In this document: piece by piece, positions 1 through 10,504 of the stretch
Position numbering within the stretch: the stretch's first letter is position 1
How the letters are laid out: each line of letters begins with the position of its first letter
Assembly: GCF_029633865.1 (NCBI RefSeq)
Contig: NC_079211.1
Coordinates: 145,732,182 to 145,796,181, forward strand
DNA from: Lampris incognitus
Lineage: Eukaryota > Chordata > Actinopteri > Lampriformes > Lampridae
Direction of reading: 5' to 3'
Length of the DNA stretch: 64,000 bases
Program-made: the position numbers and the translations under genes
Notes under the pieces: model-generated
The model's input: only the letters and a program-made list of their open reading frames with translations
Databases searched by the model: none
What the model was told of the DNA's origin: nothing

Positions 1-193
1 GACAGATCCCTCCTCTGTTGCTCTCCCTGAGGTTTCTTCCTATTTTTTCTCCATGTTAAAGTGTTTTTTTTTAGGGAGTTGTTCCTTATCCAATGCGAGG
101 GTCTAAGGACAGGTTGTTGTGTTGCTGTAAAGCCCCTTGAGGCAAATTTGCAATTTGTGATACTGGGCTATACAAATAAAATTGACTTGACCC
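1..193 (+). repeat. L2-type 3' end repeat (family C), partial
   Basis: Shares wording with 13890-14118 and, inverted, with 53105-53430: a CTCCCTGAGGTTTC block, then TGTGAGGGTCTAAG-like text, then GGGCTATACAAATAAA and a TTGACT tail. Such tails are typical of fish L2-group LINEs and the SINEs that use them. Confidence 0.7.
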
Positions 194-286
194 TGGAGTG
201 CCCAGCCAAGCACTGTGCGAATAGCTACGGGTCCACCTCTGGGCCCGAACCTGGTGGGCTCTTTAGCTGTGATCAGGTCAAGTCAA

Positions 287-1390
287 GTCAAGTCAAGCTT
301 ATTTATATAGGACATTTAAAACAACCACAGTTGAACCAACGTGCTGCACAAGCTTAAAATACAATATAAAATAAGTAACACATATGAATATAAAAATACA
401 TGTAAAAGTAAAATAAAGGAATTAAAATGTAAACAATAAAACACAAGAGTAAAAGTATATTTCCACAATAAAATCACGGTGTCTAGCTCAACTTGAATTG
501 AATGCCAGCGAGAAGAGGTAGGTCTTTAACCAAGATTTAAAAGTCTCTAGGGTCTGAGCAGATCTTATGTGTATTGGTAAGTTGTTCCAGAGATCAGGGG
601 CAGCAACTGCAAAGACTCTGTCACCCCTATTCTTAAGCCTGGATCTCGGAACATGTAAGAGCATCTGGTTTGCTGACCTGAGTGCTCTGACTGGTGTATG
701 ATAATATATTAGCTCAGATAAATAAGATGGTGCCAGCCCATTTAACGACTTGAAAACAAGTAATAAAATCTTAAATTGGATCCTAAAACAGACAGGAAGC
801 CAATGAAGGGAGGCCAGTACAGGCGTAACGTGATCACGTCGCTTCTTTCCTGTCAGCAGGCAAGCAGCTGCATTTTGTACAAGCTGCAGGCGACGAAGCG
901 ACGACTGAGCTATGCCAACATACAAAGAGTTACAATAATCTAGACGAGAGGTAATAAATGCATGAATTACCCTTTCAAGATCATTTGGAGGGAGATAGGC
1001 CTTTACTTTTCCCAGAAGTCGTAATTGAAAAAAACTTGTTTTGACTACTGAGCTTATTTGTTTGTCAAAGTTAAAAGAGCTGTCAAAAATCACCCCAAGA
1101 TTCCTAACAGAAGAGTGACTGTAGGAAGCTAAAGAGCCAAGAGCACTATCATAACCATCCAGAAGATCAGGTTGTCCATATACAATAATTTCAGTCTTAT
1201 TTTGATTTAATTTCAGGAAATTTAACTCCATCCATGTTTTGACATCCTTTAAACAACTCAGCAAAGCCTGTATAGAATCTCTGCTGTTTGTTTTTATAGG
1301 CAGATAGATTTGCAAATCATCAGCAAAACAATGAAAAGACATATTATGTTTTTTAAAAATGGACCCCAAGGGCAGCATATATAATGGTGG
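287..1390 (-). mobile_element. L2-type LINE, 3' part with reverse transcriptase
   Basis: An open frame at 1378-488 encodes the C-terminal part of a non-LTR reverse transcriptase. It has the FADDLQIY active-site box near its start, then NLGVIFDSSFNF, a SRLDYCNSLYVG block, LQLVQNAAACLLT and HVTPVLASLHWLPV. These are the conserved tail of L2/CR1-group ORF2. The 3' end carries a CAAGT-type tandem tail (287-296 region). The element is 5'-truncated and abuts a BEL-like fragment. Confidence 0.85.
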
Positions 1391-1399
1391 GGGTAATCT

Positions 1400-4019
1400 G
1401 CACCGATTAGCAGTAACGGATGTACCTTAATGAAATTCTGCAGCTGGAGGCCCCTCAAGTGGCGATAGCACTTCTGGAGTGTGGTCATGGGGCAGAACTG
1501 TTCTGCCAGGGCTAGCTGACCCACTGTGAAGGCACCTTTAACCAGGTGCTGTTCTGAAGGCTGTGTCAGTAGGGCCACATGGAAATTGACTGATGCGCCA
1601 GTAAGCCAAGCCACATCTTGGCGCACAGTCCGCAGGTTGAGGGACTTGGCTTCACCTTTGAGTTCCAGGTGTCAAACGGCAGTATTATCGTGCGTTCATC
1701 CCCATCGTCCAGGATTGCATAGGTGTGCAGCAACTTGCTTCCGTGGCTAATGATGACTGGCACCACCTTAAGGTACACCTTTCCTCCTTGATTGGAGCTG
1801 GCGAGCGTTCGGCGATCCTTTGGTGTGATGAGGTAGACATGGGGACCCGGCTTGGCGATGGCATGGAGAACTCTTATGGGGGATCTCCTGGCATTCACTG
1901 CATGCTTTCTTCAGAGTGCAGGCGTTTTACTCGTGGTTGGCGTGGCCGCACTTACAACAATGCTCGTCGTCTGCTATCCAGCTCTCGACTTCTTCCGGTG
2001 AGCGCTGGACGATGTCTGGACACTGATAGGTAGTGCTCGGCACCCTTATAGAAAAGACACGTCCTCTTTAACGTCTACTGTTGGCCTCCAATTGAAACGC
2101 CTCTGAAAGTCAAGGGCTGTCAGCTTTAGGCTCGTTGGAGCCATGATACACTGAGACAGACTGGTTGCGAGGCCTGAGTGTGGGAACTTGCCCATCTCTC
2201 TTGGGGGCCTGTGGCCCTTCAATCTGATGGCACTGTGCCATTCTCGCGGACAGTCTTTGAGCTTTGGCCTTTACCCTGAGTCAGTCAGAGAGATCTTGAA
2301 GGTTGTACGGGTTTAGGTTGTTTGTAACGAGGTGTCGTTAAGCCTGTAGATGCTCCACGAAGCTGTCCCACGATTGCTTAGGGAGCTTCCTCAGGAGCTG
2401 ATCGACATAGCCGGTCAACATCACTTTTATCTCGTTGGGCCCTTCAACGATGTCAGCATTCCCAGTAGCAGGTTGACGCTAAGGGCGAAGCTCTGAAAGG
2501 TTTTGGAACCTCCTGGTTTGAGGTCATGAGAGTTCAGGATCTCTGCAATCTCGCTTTGTGTGAGTTTATATGGCTGTCCATATTGCTGCTGTAAGGCCTG
2601 CATGCCGGCGGTGTAGGGCTGTGCATAATGGCTGCAGGAGTGGGCTATTAGCCTGGCTTCATCAGTACACGGTACTTATGATGTTCAAAAAGTTCAGTGT
2701 GGGGACTAAGTGGTCCAGTGCCATCTTCAGGTCAGTGAAGTCTCTCTCACTGTCATGGATTAATTTAGGCAGTTTAGGACTGGGACTGGCTGACCGGGAG
2801 GCTGATATGGTGCTGGGCCAGGTGTTGGAGGCACCAGCTGATAGGTTGGCTGAGTCGGTAGAGCGGGCTGGGGCTGATACACCGGTTGTTGATGCACCAG
2901 CTGATAGCTTGGCTGAGTCAGTAGAGGAGGCTGGGGCTGATACACTGGTTGTGGATGCACTGACTGATAGGCTGGCTGAATCAATGGAGTGGGGATGACT
3001 GGTGGAGGCTGATACGTTGTCGGTATGGTCGGTAGCACATTGCCATACATTGCTTGCGGTTTGGCTGGTAGGCAAGCTGATACCCTGGTGTTGTTGCCAT
3101 TTGTTGGTCCATGTGACCCACTGCTTGCATTGCCTGGCAGTTAGATGGCTCCATAAACATACTCACCGTGGTGGGGACTGGTGGCCTAGAAATCAGAATT
3201 ACTTTATTCATCCCCGAGGGTAAATTGGGTAACTGCTCCTAACAGCAGTACGGAAGTCACTGTTGGCGATGGGGGTTGAGTCACTAGGTTGCTCTGCTAC
3301 CTTTGACCTGGCATACAAGCTGTTGTTGCTTGAGGCTGTAAGGCTACCACGCACAGCAGCAGTGTTGGCGGCACCTTATCTTGAGGCTGGGTGGGTGTTC
3401 CCAACTGGAGGGATAATGGCTGCTGCAGAGAAACATGGCTGTTTGTTTGGGCGTTCAACCAAGGTGAGTGGTTCAATGGGGCACCCAGACTGGGGTATGA
3501 TGATGTCTGTGGTGCAGGAGAACTAGGTCCACTTGCGCTGAAGCTGTCATCTGTTAGGCGCCGACTATAGCAGCTCTGCTCTAAGGGGGCTGGCGATGGG
3601 GGCCCATACACACATTCAGCTGGCTGGCCAGGTTACTAGCATATGATGCTATGTCCTGTTGACTCACCTTATCAACTGCTCTTGGTGAGGAGAGACGGGG
3701 GTCCGAGCGTGGTGTATAGCTGGTCACCTGTAGCGGCAAACTCGGTCTGCAAGCTGAGTGACCGCAGCTGCTGTGCGCTGGCACTCTGGCTGTTGTCTTT
3801 GAGGGTGGCAGTATAAGGCATGAGGGACTGTGGTAAACTGACCACACAGCCTTGCAGGTGTGCTGGAAGCTGTCGTGGCCTTCCTCCTCGTGTCCCGCTT
3901 TCGGCTGCTGCTGTTGTCTGTGCGTCCATGGCGCCGTCGTGGGTTAAGTACATCCGGCTCGAAGGACTGATACGATGTTTTTGTGATAACTTGATTAATT
4001 CTGGGACCACTTTATCCAA
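1400..4019 (-). pseudogene. BEL/Pao-like LTR retrotransposon gag and protease, decayed
   Basis: Broken minus-strand frames read from 4019 downward. First comes an N-terminal stretch (MDKVVPELIKLSQKH). Then a Pro/Gln-rich region follows with tandem YQLV..PVYQPQP units (3050-2760), a gag-like block resembling QSWDSFVEHLQ and NLNPYNLQDLSDWL (about 2400-2260), and a retropepsin-like segment TYAILDDGDERTIILPF (1730-1670). The combination resembles gag and aspartic-protease regions of fish BEL/Pao-type elements, though the family call is tentative. Several frameshifts make it inactive. Its 3' part is replaced by the L2 LINE. Confidence 0.55.
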
Positions 4020-4815
4020 TGGGGAAACTCCAGTCAGAGAGGAGACGCAGACACAGGGAACAGTTCCGGTTGTTTATATAAGGTTGCACAAACAAGGTTT
4101 GAACATATTGTAAACTACTAATAAGACACGTTAGCCCCTAGCTAACGGGTCTTACCCTTTAGCCGAGCGGCTAGTGATGTCGCCTTGTGGTGCAGTACAC
4201 CCCGTATCGAATCCCGCACCGGGCAAGAAAATAACCGGTTACATTGGTGGCAGCGCTGGGATCCGGAAGTGTGCAGATCCTCAGAAGTCTCTTCGGAGCG
4301 CGGGAAGAACAAGCGCGAGGGCGCGCTACCGGGGCGGGTGACGACTGTAAACTACTAATAAGACACGTTAGTCCCTAGCTAACGAGTCTGACCCTTTAGC
4401 CGAGCGGTTAGTGATGTCGCCTTGTGGTGCAGTACACCTCGTATCGAATCCCGCACCGGGCAAGAAAATAACCAGTTACAGTATCTTATTAACAGTTTAC
4501 AATATCCATACATCCATCCACTATCCAAGCCACTTTTTTAACACATCCACGAACAAATAACATATAGTGAGCAGAAGAACGACTAAACAGCTGTATGGTT
4601 TCTGTAAAACAGAATAAGAAATACAACGTAGCATAAATGGCTAACAGACTAGCGTAACTAGCGTTCAACGTACTCTCGTAAACGGTGCAACATACGGTAG
4701 CATTAAGCAGCTCAGACGACAAACGTGCGTCACAGACGCCATACAGCCCATAAAGTGAACTACACACAACATTTACCCCACATAAACAACATTTAACTTA
4801 CTTTCTTCCCGGACG
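4020..4815 (-). repeat. Probable 5' LTR and leader of the BEL-like element, interrupted
   Basis: The segment lies directly upstream of the gag start and contains a TATATAA box on the minus strand near 4075. It is split by the short direct-repeat element at 4109-4480. The outer LTR edge is uncertain; TGTTTATGTGGGG near 4795 is one candidate. This is inference from position. Confidence 0.3.
4109..4480 (+). mobile_element. Short terminal-repeat element with tRNA-like LTRs, copy 1
   Basis: Two 135-bp direct repeats (4109-4243 and 4346-4480), each starting TGTAAAC and ending TTACA, flank 102 bp of non-coding DNA. This is the layout of a TRIM (miniature LTR retrotransposon). One base inside the 5' repeat, TGGTGGCAGCGCTGGGATCC (4245-4264) looks like a primer-binding site. 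Each repeat holds a perfect pol III A box (TAGCCGAGCGG, 4160-4170) and a near B box (GTATCGAATCC, 4204-4214) 33 bp apart, so the repeat is tRNA-like. There is no clear target duplication. A dimeric tRNA SINE is the alternative reading. Confidence 0.7.
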
Positions 4816-5200
4816 CATCCTCCGTCAACGACGGTTACACAAGCCGCCGCGCTCACCCAGTTCATGACGTCACGTCTGCCTACCCAGGACCCTACTGAAC
4901 TGCCCGGGCTGGCCAAAGCGCCTGACTGAAATACGACCTCTATAGCCCAATATTCCAAACAACACTCAAATGTTTGACATTTTTTATTTAGGTTAAAGGG
5001 TGCTTTAACAATCAGCGAAATGGAAACCCACAAGACTAAAATGAGACTTCAAGACGTCAAATGAGGTAAATAAGAACAGCGTTTACAAACAAATGTAGTG
5101 TAGCGAATTCGGGGGGCAGTCCGAGATACCGTCGCCACAGCCGGGACGCGAACCCGTATCTCCGGCACCGCAAGCGACAACGTTAACCAGTCGACTAAAG

Positions 5201-6379
5201 CAGCGTTTCACAACCGGGGGTCCGCGGACCCCTAGTGGTCCGTGGTGTAATTGCAAGGGATCCGTGAAAATAAAATATCTTTAAAAAAAGATCCTATGAC
5301 ATTTATAGAAATAGGATTATTTTACTCAAATGTGACTGAGACCTTTATCTACCTAAACTATAAAGGGCAACAGGACTTTTTTCTCTAATTACATCTGTTT
5401 CACAAGTGTAATTTATTGTATTTTAATAAGAGATCTCGCTACCGTTTGCATTGTTAAAAGTTACTGCATAAAAATTCTGTTGTTACATATATCTGAAAGT
5501 TACTGAATACACATTCTGTTTTGTTACATATATCTGAAAGTTACTGAATACATATTCTGTTTTGTTACATATACCTGAAAGTTACTGAATACATATTCTG
5601 TTTTGTTACATATACCTGAAAGTTACTGAATACATATTCTGTTTTGTTACATATATCTGAAAGTTACTGAATACATATTCTTTTTTGTTACATATATCTG
5701 AAAGTTACTGAATACATATTCTGTGTTGTTACATATATCTGAAAGTTACTGAATACATATTCTGTTTTGTTACATATATCTGAAAGTTACTGAATACACA
5801 TTCTGTTTTGTTACATATATCTGAAAGTTACTGAATACATATTCTGTTTTGTTACATATACCTGAAAGTTACTGAATACATATTCTGTTTTGTTACATAT
5901 ACCTGAAAGTTACTGAATACATATTCTGTTTTGCTACATATATCTGAAAGTTACTGAATACATATTCTTTTTTGTTACATATATCTGAAAGTTACTGAAT
6001 ACATATTCTTTTTTGTTACATATATCTGAAAGTTACTGAATACATATTCTGTGTTGTTACATATATCTGAAAGTTACTGAATACATATTCTGTTTTGTTA
6101 CATATATCTGAAAGTTACTGAATACATACTCTGTTTTGTTACATATATCTGAAAGTTACTGCATAAGAATTCTGTTTTGTTACATATATCTAAGTTACAA
6201 CTGAAAGTTCTTATTTTTGCCCCAAAGAGTGAGTAAATGCTATAATGCAATTTAAAATGCAGTTTCTACTGTTTCTATCAAATTGCAACCCCCCTCCCCC
6301 AAGATCAGGTGGAGGGGTCCTCAGGGTAGATCAAACATACGCAGGGGGTCCAGGACCCCAAAAAGGTGGAGAACCACTG
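5201..6379. mobile_element. hAT-type non-autonomous transposon, copy 1
   Basis: Ends are CAGCGTTTCACAACC and GGTGGAGAACCACTG, inverted and of the CAGTGGTTCTCAACC type known for Charlie-like hATs. An exact 8-bp target duplication GACTAAAG flanks it (5193-5200 and 6380-6387). It has no coding capacity. The interior holds a 41-bp minisatellite. Same family as 7491-8098, in the opposite orientation. Confidence 0.9.
5480..6190. repeat. 41-bp minisatellite inside hAT copy 1
   Basis: About 17 tandem units containing GTTACATATATCTGAAAG and TTACTGAATACATATTC. The sister copy at 7491-8098 has only about three. Confidence 0.95.
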
Positions 6380-6440
6380 GACTAAAGGGTCCGACCCGTT
6401 AGTCAAGGACCAACGTGTCTACTTATCCATGCACGTTACA

Positions 6441-7490
6441 GTATTGTTCTCTTTGAGGGCATTTCGAGTGAAACACGACAAGAGTTCAGGCGCTCCTGAT
6501 GGCAAAAGCATGATCGCCCTCAGTCTGGGGTCCTGAGTCTGACCTTGTCTTGTGGATCCGGGGGCCTGTGCATAAAAGCTATGATTTGATGACTCCATCG
6601 AGGCTAATTGCATTGTTAAGTGTTCCCCTCTTTTGTTTTATCAACATAAACAGTTTTCCCTGCTATGCCACAGGTTGGGGAAACAGAGGTTTACCTGCTC
6701 AGCCGGCTCTTGTTAAACTGGAACAAACCAGCCATTGTTTATTGCATTAGGGGAGTTTCCACCCTGAAAAGGATTTCAAGGGAAACTAACGTGGGTTAAG
6801 CTTGATTAAAAAGAAAAAAGCTGATCAGACACTTTTCTCCCCCAAAGCCAGATCTTACTATGGTGGGACGCTTTGAAAAGAGCAAACCTGGAGCTGAGAG
6901 GGAAAAGGGAAGAGCAACTTTTAGAATAACTCACATTTGCATCTATTACTTTTCATCACATCACCAACAGGCACAATAGAAACTATGCCACTGTTCTTTG
7001 TTGAAAAAGTCACGCTGAAAGGAAACTGTCAGTCAGACAGAGTTAATGCTCTTATTTTGAGCTAGAAGAGGGGGGTCCCCCCACCCCCACCCCCCCAAAA
7101 GGACGCATTCACCCAGAAACGTTAATAAGCAGAAGAACTTGTGTGAATTGTGTTTTGGGGTGGATTTGCTGTGCAGAGCCCAACAGCAACAGGCTGTCTG
7201 TCTCTTTGCTGCCCCCTGTTGTTTCACCATAGACACACATCTGTTGAGACAAAACTCCCACCAACAGCAATTCGAAAGGGTTGAAACAGGTAAAAAACAC
7301 CAACAATCTGCCAACACAGCAGGAAACCAGCAGCATGGAAAACAACACACAACAGGCGCTGACAGCAACAAAACACCAGCTTTCTCTTCTATTTATTTGA
7401 CTATTTAAGAATTGGGTTATCGAAAGCATAACACAACAAGGTGTGCGTCCGGTTGTTGCCTCTGCGGAGTATGTTTAATATCCTTTAAAG
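6441..7490. other. No recognised gene
   Basis: No coding exon or familiar repeat recognised. A short C/G homopolymer pair lies at 7072-7100. Confidence 0.5.
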
Positions 7491-8098
7491 CAGTGGTTCT
7501 CAACCTTTTTGGGGTCCTGGACCCCCTGCGTATTTTTGGTCTACCCTGAGGACCCCTCCACCTGATCTTGGGGGAGGGGGGTTGCAATTTGATGGAAACA
7601 GTAGAAACTGCATTTTAAATTGCATTATAGCATTTATTCACTCTTTGGGGCAAAAATAAGAGCTTTCAGTTGTAACTTAAGATATAGTTAACAAAACAGA
7701 ATTCTTATGCAGTAACTTTCAGATATATGTAACGAAACAGAATATGTATTCAGTAACTTTCAGATATATGTAACAAAACAGAATATGTATTCAGTAACTT
7801 TCAGATATATGTAACAACAGAATTTTTATGCAGTAACTTTTAACGATGCAAACGGGAGCGAGATCTCTTATTAAAATACAATAAATTACACTTGTGAAAC
7901 AGATGTAATTAGAGAAAAAAGTCCTGTTACCCTTTATAGTTTAGGTAGATAAAGGTCTCAGTCACATTTGAGTAAAATAATCATATTTCTATAAACGTCA
8001 CAGGATCTTTTTTTTAAAAGATATTTTATTTTCACGGACCCCTTGCAATTACACCACGGACCACTAGGGGTCCGCGGACCCCCGGTTGAGAAACACTG
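7491..8098. mobile_element. hAT-type non-autonomous transposon, copy 2
   Basis: Starts CAGTGGTTCTCAACC and ends GGTTGAGAAACACTG, near-perfect inverted ends. An exact 8-bp duplication CTTTAAAG lies at 7483-7490 and 8099-8106. The interior is the reverse complement of 5201-6379 but with about three 41-bp units. Confidence 0.93.
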
Positions 8099-8106
8099 CT
8101 TTAAAG

Positions 8107-8784
8107 CACACACTTGTCGTAGACTATCCCATTTATACCACGATCACTTACCTAAGAATTAAAATGAAAGCGGAATTAAAATAAAAGCATTTCGTTTATT
8201 TTCGTGGAGCGTTTCGGGCTCAGAATTTCAACGGTTATCAAACAAAAGTTAGCCACTAAGCTAACACTGTGTGCTTGCTACCGATTCGGCGTGTTACTAT
8301 GGTTACACAGAGACTTGGCGTCCAGCGTATGGAATAGCCTGGGTGCGTAAGATGGCGTCGTTCGACTTCCGACGCACGAGTACTTGCACAAGAACTTCCG
8401 GTGCGGCTAGTCGAGCGAAGAGATGGCGTTGTTTCACACTCGCTGTTTGCAGGACCTCCCTAAAATCCCGGTCGACGGTGGACATCGCATCGCGAGCGCT
8501 GCCTCGGTAGCTCACACGAGCGCAAAAGAAAAGGGGTTAAGCGCCAGAAGCACATGAAATGCTCATAGGTAGCAAACCTTAGGACACAGGCCATAATGCA
8601 TGACATGCTAGTTTCACACTGTCTCTTCTGTACAGTTGTTAAAGTATAGCCCAGTACTTATTGCTACTACGTGTGGGGGTGTGTGTGTGAGAGAGGCATG
8701 GTGGGGGGGGGGGTGGAGAGACTGAACAGTTGAGTTAAATTGGCAGGGGCGATTAAATGAAATGATACAAATCAGCCATACCTG
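8107..8784. other. Unassigned, CpG-bearing stretch
   Basis: 8240-8520 is relatively rich in CG dinucleotides and could be a transposon or gene 5' end, but I see no convincing exon. Confidence 0.3.
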
Positions 8785-9335
8785 GTGTAAAACCCAATGT
8801 CCTCATCGGAACCTGCAAATCGCCCCAGGCTGACTTTGGACTGCTGCTGGACGGTCTCTAGTTGTTTCTGGAGCACTTCTATGCAGAGGTGGAAAAACCC
8901 GGTCCAGAAAGTAAAAAACCTAACCGTGTCTTTACTCTATCCATGTGTTAAACCCGCTGATTTGGGGAAACTAGTCAGTGCAATCTGATGGTTTAATACA
9001 TGGGTGGAGCAAAGACACGGTTAGGGTTTTTACTTTCTGGACCGGGTTTTTCCACTTCTGTACTATTTGTTTCCTCATTGACTCGTTTTGGGCCAGGGCA
9101 TCATCCAAAGCGGCGGGATTAGGAGCCACGCAATAGTCAGGCTCTTGCAGGCAGCTGCTGACATCCATCTCATTATCAGAGGAGTCCAGAGCTGGCAGAG
9201 GGGCGACGGCAGGAGGCTCCCGGCGCTCCCACACCCCTAGCCTGGCTGCGGGTTTGGAGTACTCATTGCACGCAGTGTGGGGACAGCTCCTTTCTTGAGC
9301 CTCCTGAACACACCTATAGCTGGCACAGCGAAATC
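8785..9335 (-). pseudogene. Transposase-like exon interrupted by a MITE
   Basis: The minus strand reads through SCPHTACNEYSKPAARLG, PALDSSDNEMDVSS and ALAQNESMRKQIVQ. After removal of the insert at 8884-9060 it continues LQKQLETVQQQSKVSL and GRFAGSDEDIGFYTR, then a GTATGG donor. The last block resembles the ERFxGSDEDIRFYT motif of THAP/DDE-4 type (ISL2EU/Harbinger-related) transposases found in fish. The inserted MITE breaks the frame. Family assignment is from memory and tentative. Confidence 0.4.
8884..9060. mobile_element. Palindromic MITE
   Basis: About 50-bp inverted ends, CAGAGGTGGAAAAACCCGGT on the left and its complement ending CCACTTCTG on the right. There is only a short centre, and no clear target duplication seen. 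Confidence 0.75.
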
Positions 9336-9781
9336 ACCCGGTTCAAAATGCCGACTTATAAGATGTTTGCAAATTTTTATTTCTAACTAATTAGTGCCAT
9401 AACTTCAGTTAAAATGGGCTCAACACATCGGTTGAGGGACTTAAAGAAAGTAGTGGAGGCTCTCTGAGGCCCCTCTCACCACTCTGAGGCCGCGCTCACC
9501 CCTTACAAAAGGTGCAAAATGGTTTAGTCCGCCCCTCACAAGCGTCTCTCAGTGCAGCTTATCTAGTCCTGTCGCGAGTGACTGCTGATACGAGCACGAG
9601 CCCGAGCCCGAGCCCGAGCCCAGAGTCATGTCTTCCCCAAAGAAAGCAAAACCTGGGTTCCAGAAAAGAAACGAAAAAAAGGGAAAGGGAGGGAAGGTAA
9701 AATGAGGGAAAACAACTGCTGAGTAATTTCTTCCAAAAGAAAGGTGAGCTAGGAGCTTTGAAAAGAAAGGTGGCTAGTTAC

Positions 9782-10229
9782 TGTAAACTACTAATAAGAC
9801 ACGTTAGCCCCTAGCTAACGGGTCTGACCCTTTAGCCGAGCGGTTAGTGATGTCGCCTTGTGGTGCAGTACACCCCGTATCGAATCCCGCACCGGGCAAG
9901 AAAATAACCGGTTACAGTGGTGGGATCCGGAAGTGTGCAGATCCTCAGAAGTCTCTTCGGAGGGATCCGGAAGTGTGCAGATCCTCAGAAGTCTCCAGAG
10001 GTATCCGGAAGTGTGCAGATCCTCAGAAGTCTCTTCGGAGCGCGGGAAGAACAAAGCGCGAGGGCGCGCTTCCGGGGAGGGTGTCGACTGTAAACTACTA
10101 ATAAGACACGTTAGCCCCTAGCTAACGAGTCTGACCCTTTAGCCGAGCGGTTAGTGACGTCGCCTTGTGGTGCAGTACACCTCGTATCGAATCCCGCATC
10201 CGCACCGGGCAAGAAAATAACCAGTTACA
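9782..10229 (+). mobile_element. Short terminal-repeat element with tRNA-like LTRs, copy 2
   Basis: The 5' repeat is 9782-9916 (135 bp) and the 3' repeat 10089-10229 (141 bp, with a 6-bp internal duplication). The interior differs from copy 1: the primer-site region is shortened to TGGTGGGATCC, and a 40-bp segment containing GGGATCCGGAAGTGTGCAG is present about three times. The flanks are unrelated to those of copy 1. Confidence 0.7.
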
Positions 10230-10498
10230 CTAGCTAGCTAAAGAGCATAGCCTAACCTAGCCTAACCTTTAGGGTAAGTCAGGTTAAAACAGATGACTGT
10301 ACTGCGATGGTAAATAATAACACACAGCATGCTAGAACTCAACACAGTGATGCGTGAGAGACAGCAGAGGGAAGGGGCCCACAGAGGCTGCTTATGCACA
10401 GGGCCCAGAGTTCCGAGCTACGCCCCTGCTACTGGATTTAAGAAAAGCAAAAGTAAAAAGGAACACAGGAGGGCCGTGCTGCTGTTTGAACCCTTTAG

Positions 10499-10504
10499 TT
10501 TATT
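10499..10504 (-). terminator. Candidate poly(A) signal for ddr2
   Basis: AATAAA on the minus strand, about 5.9 kb beyond the stop codon, in a stretch otherwise free of recognisable repeats (10500-11830). A long 3' UTR would fit what is known for DDR2, but the choice of this signal is inference. RNA data would be needed to confirm it. Confidence 0.25.

Larger units (their letters stand above)
5099..6440 (-). repeat. Diverged single unit of the tRNA-like terminal repeat, split by hAT
   Basis: On the minus strand, with the hAT insertion removed, about 155 bp begin TGTAACGTGC and end TTCGCTACA. In between are GACACGTTGG, CTAACGGGTCGGACCC, an A-box-like TAGTCGACTGG and a B-box-like GGGTTCGCGTCCC. 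The order and spacing match the repeats at 4109 and 9782, so it is a diverged relative present as a single unit. Confidence 0.6.

Noticed and set aside
2570..3075. Pro/Gln-rich or Ala/Ser-rich host protein
   Set aside because: The tandem YQPQP text is flanked by gag-like and protease-like segments in the same orientation, so a retroelement remnant is more likely.
4155..4230. Functional tRNA gene
   Set aside because: A and B boxes are present, but there is no convincing acceptor stem or cloverleaf by eye, and the sequence recurs as part of a mobile repeat.
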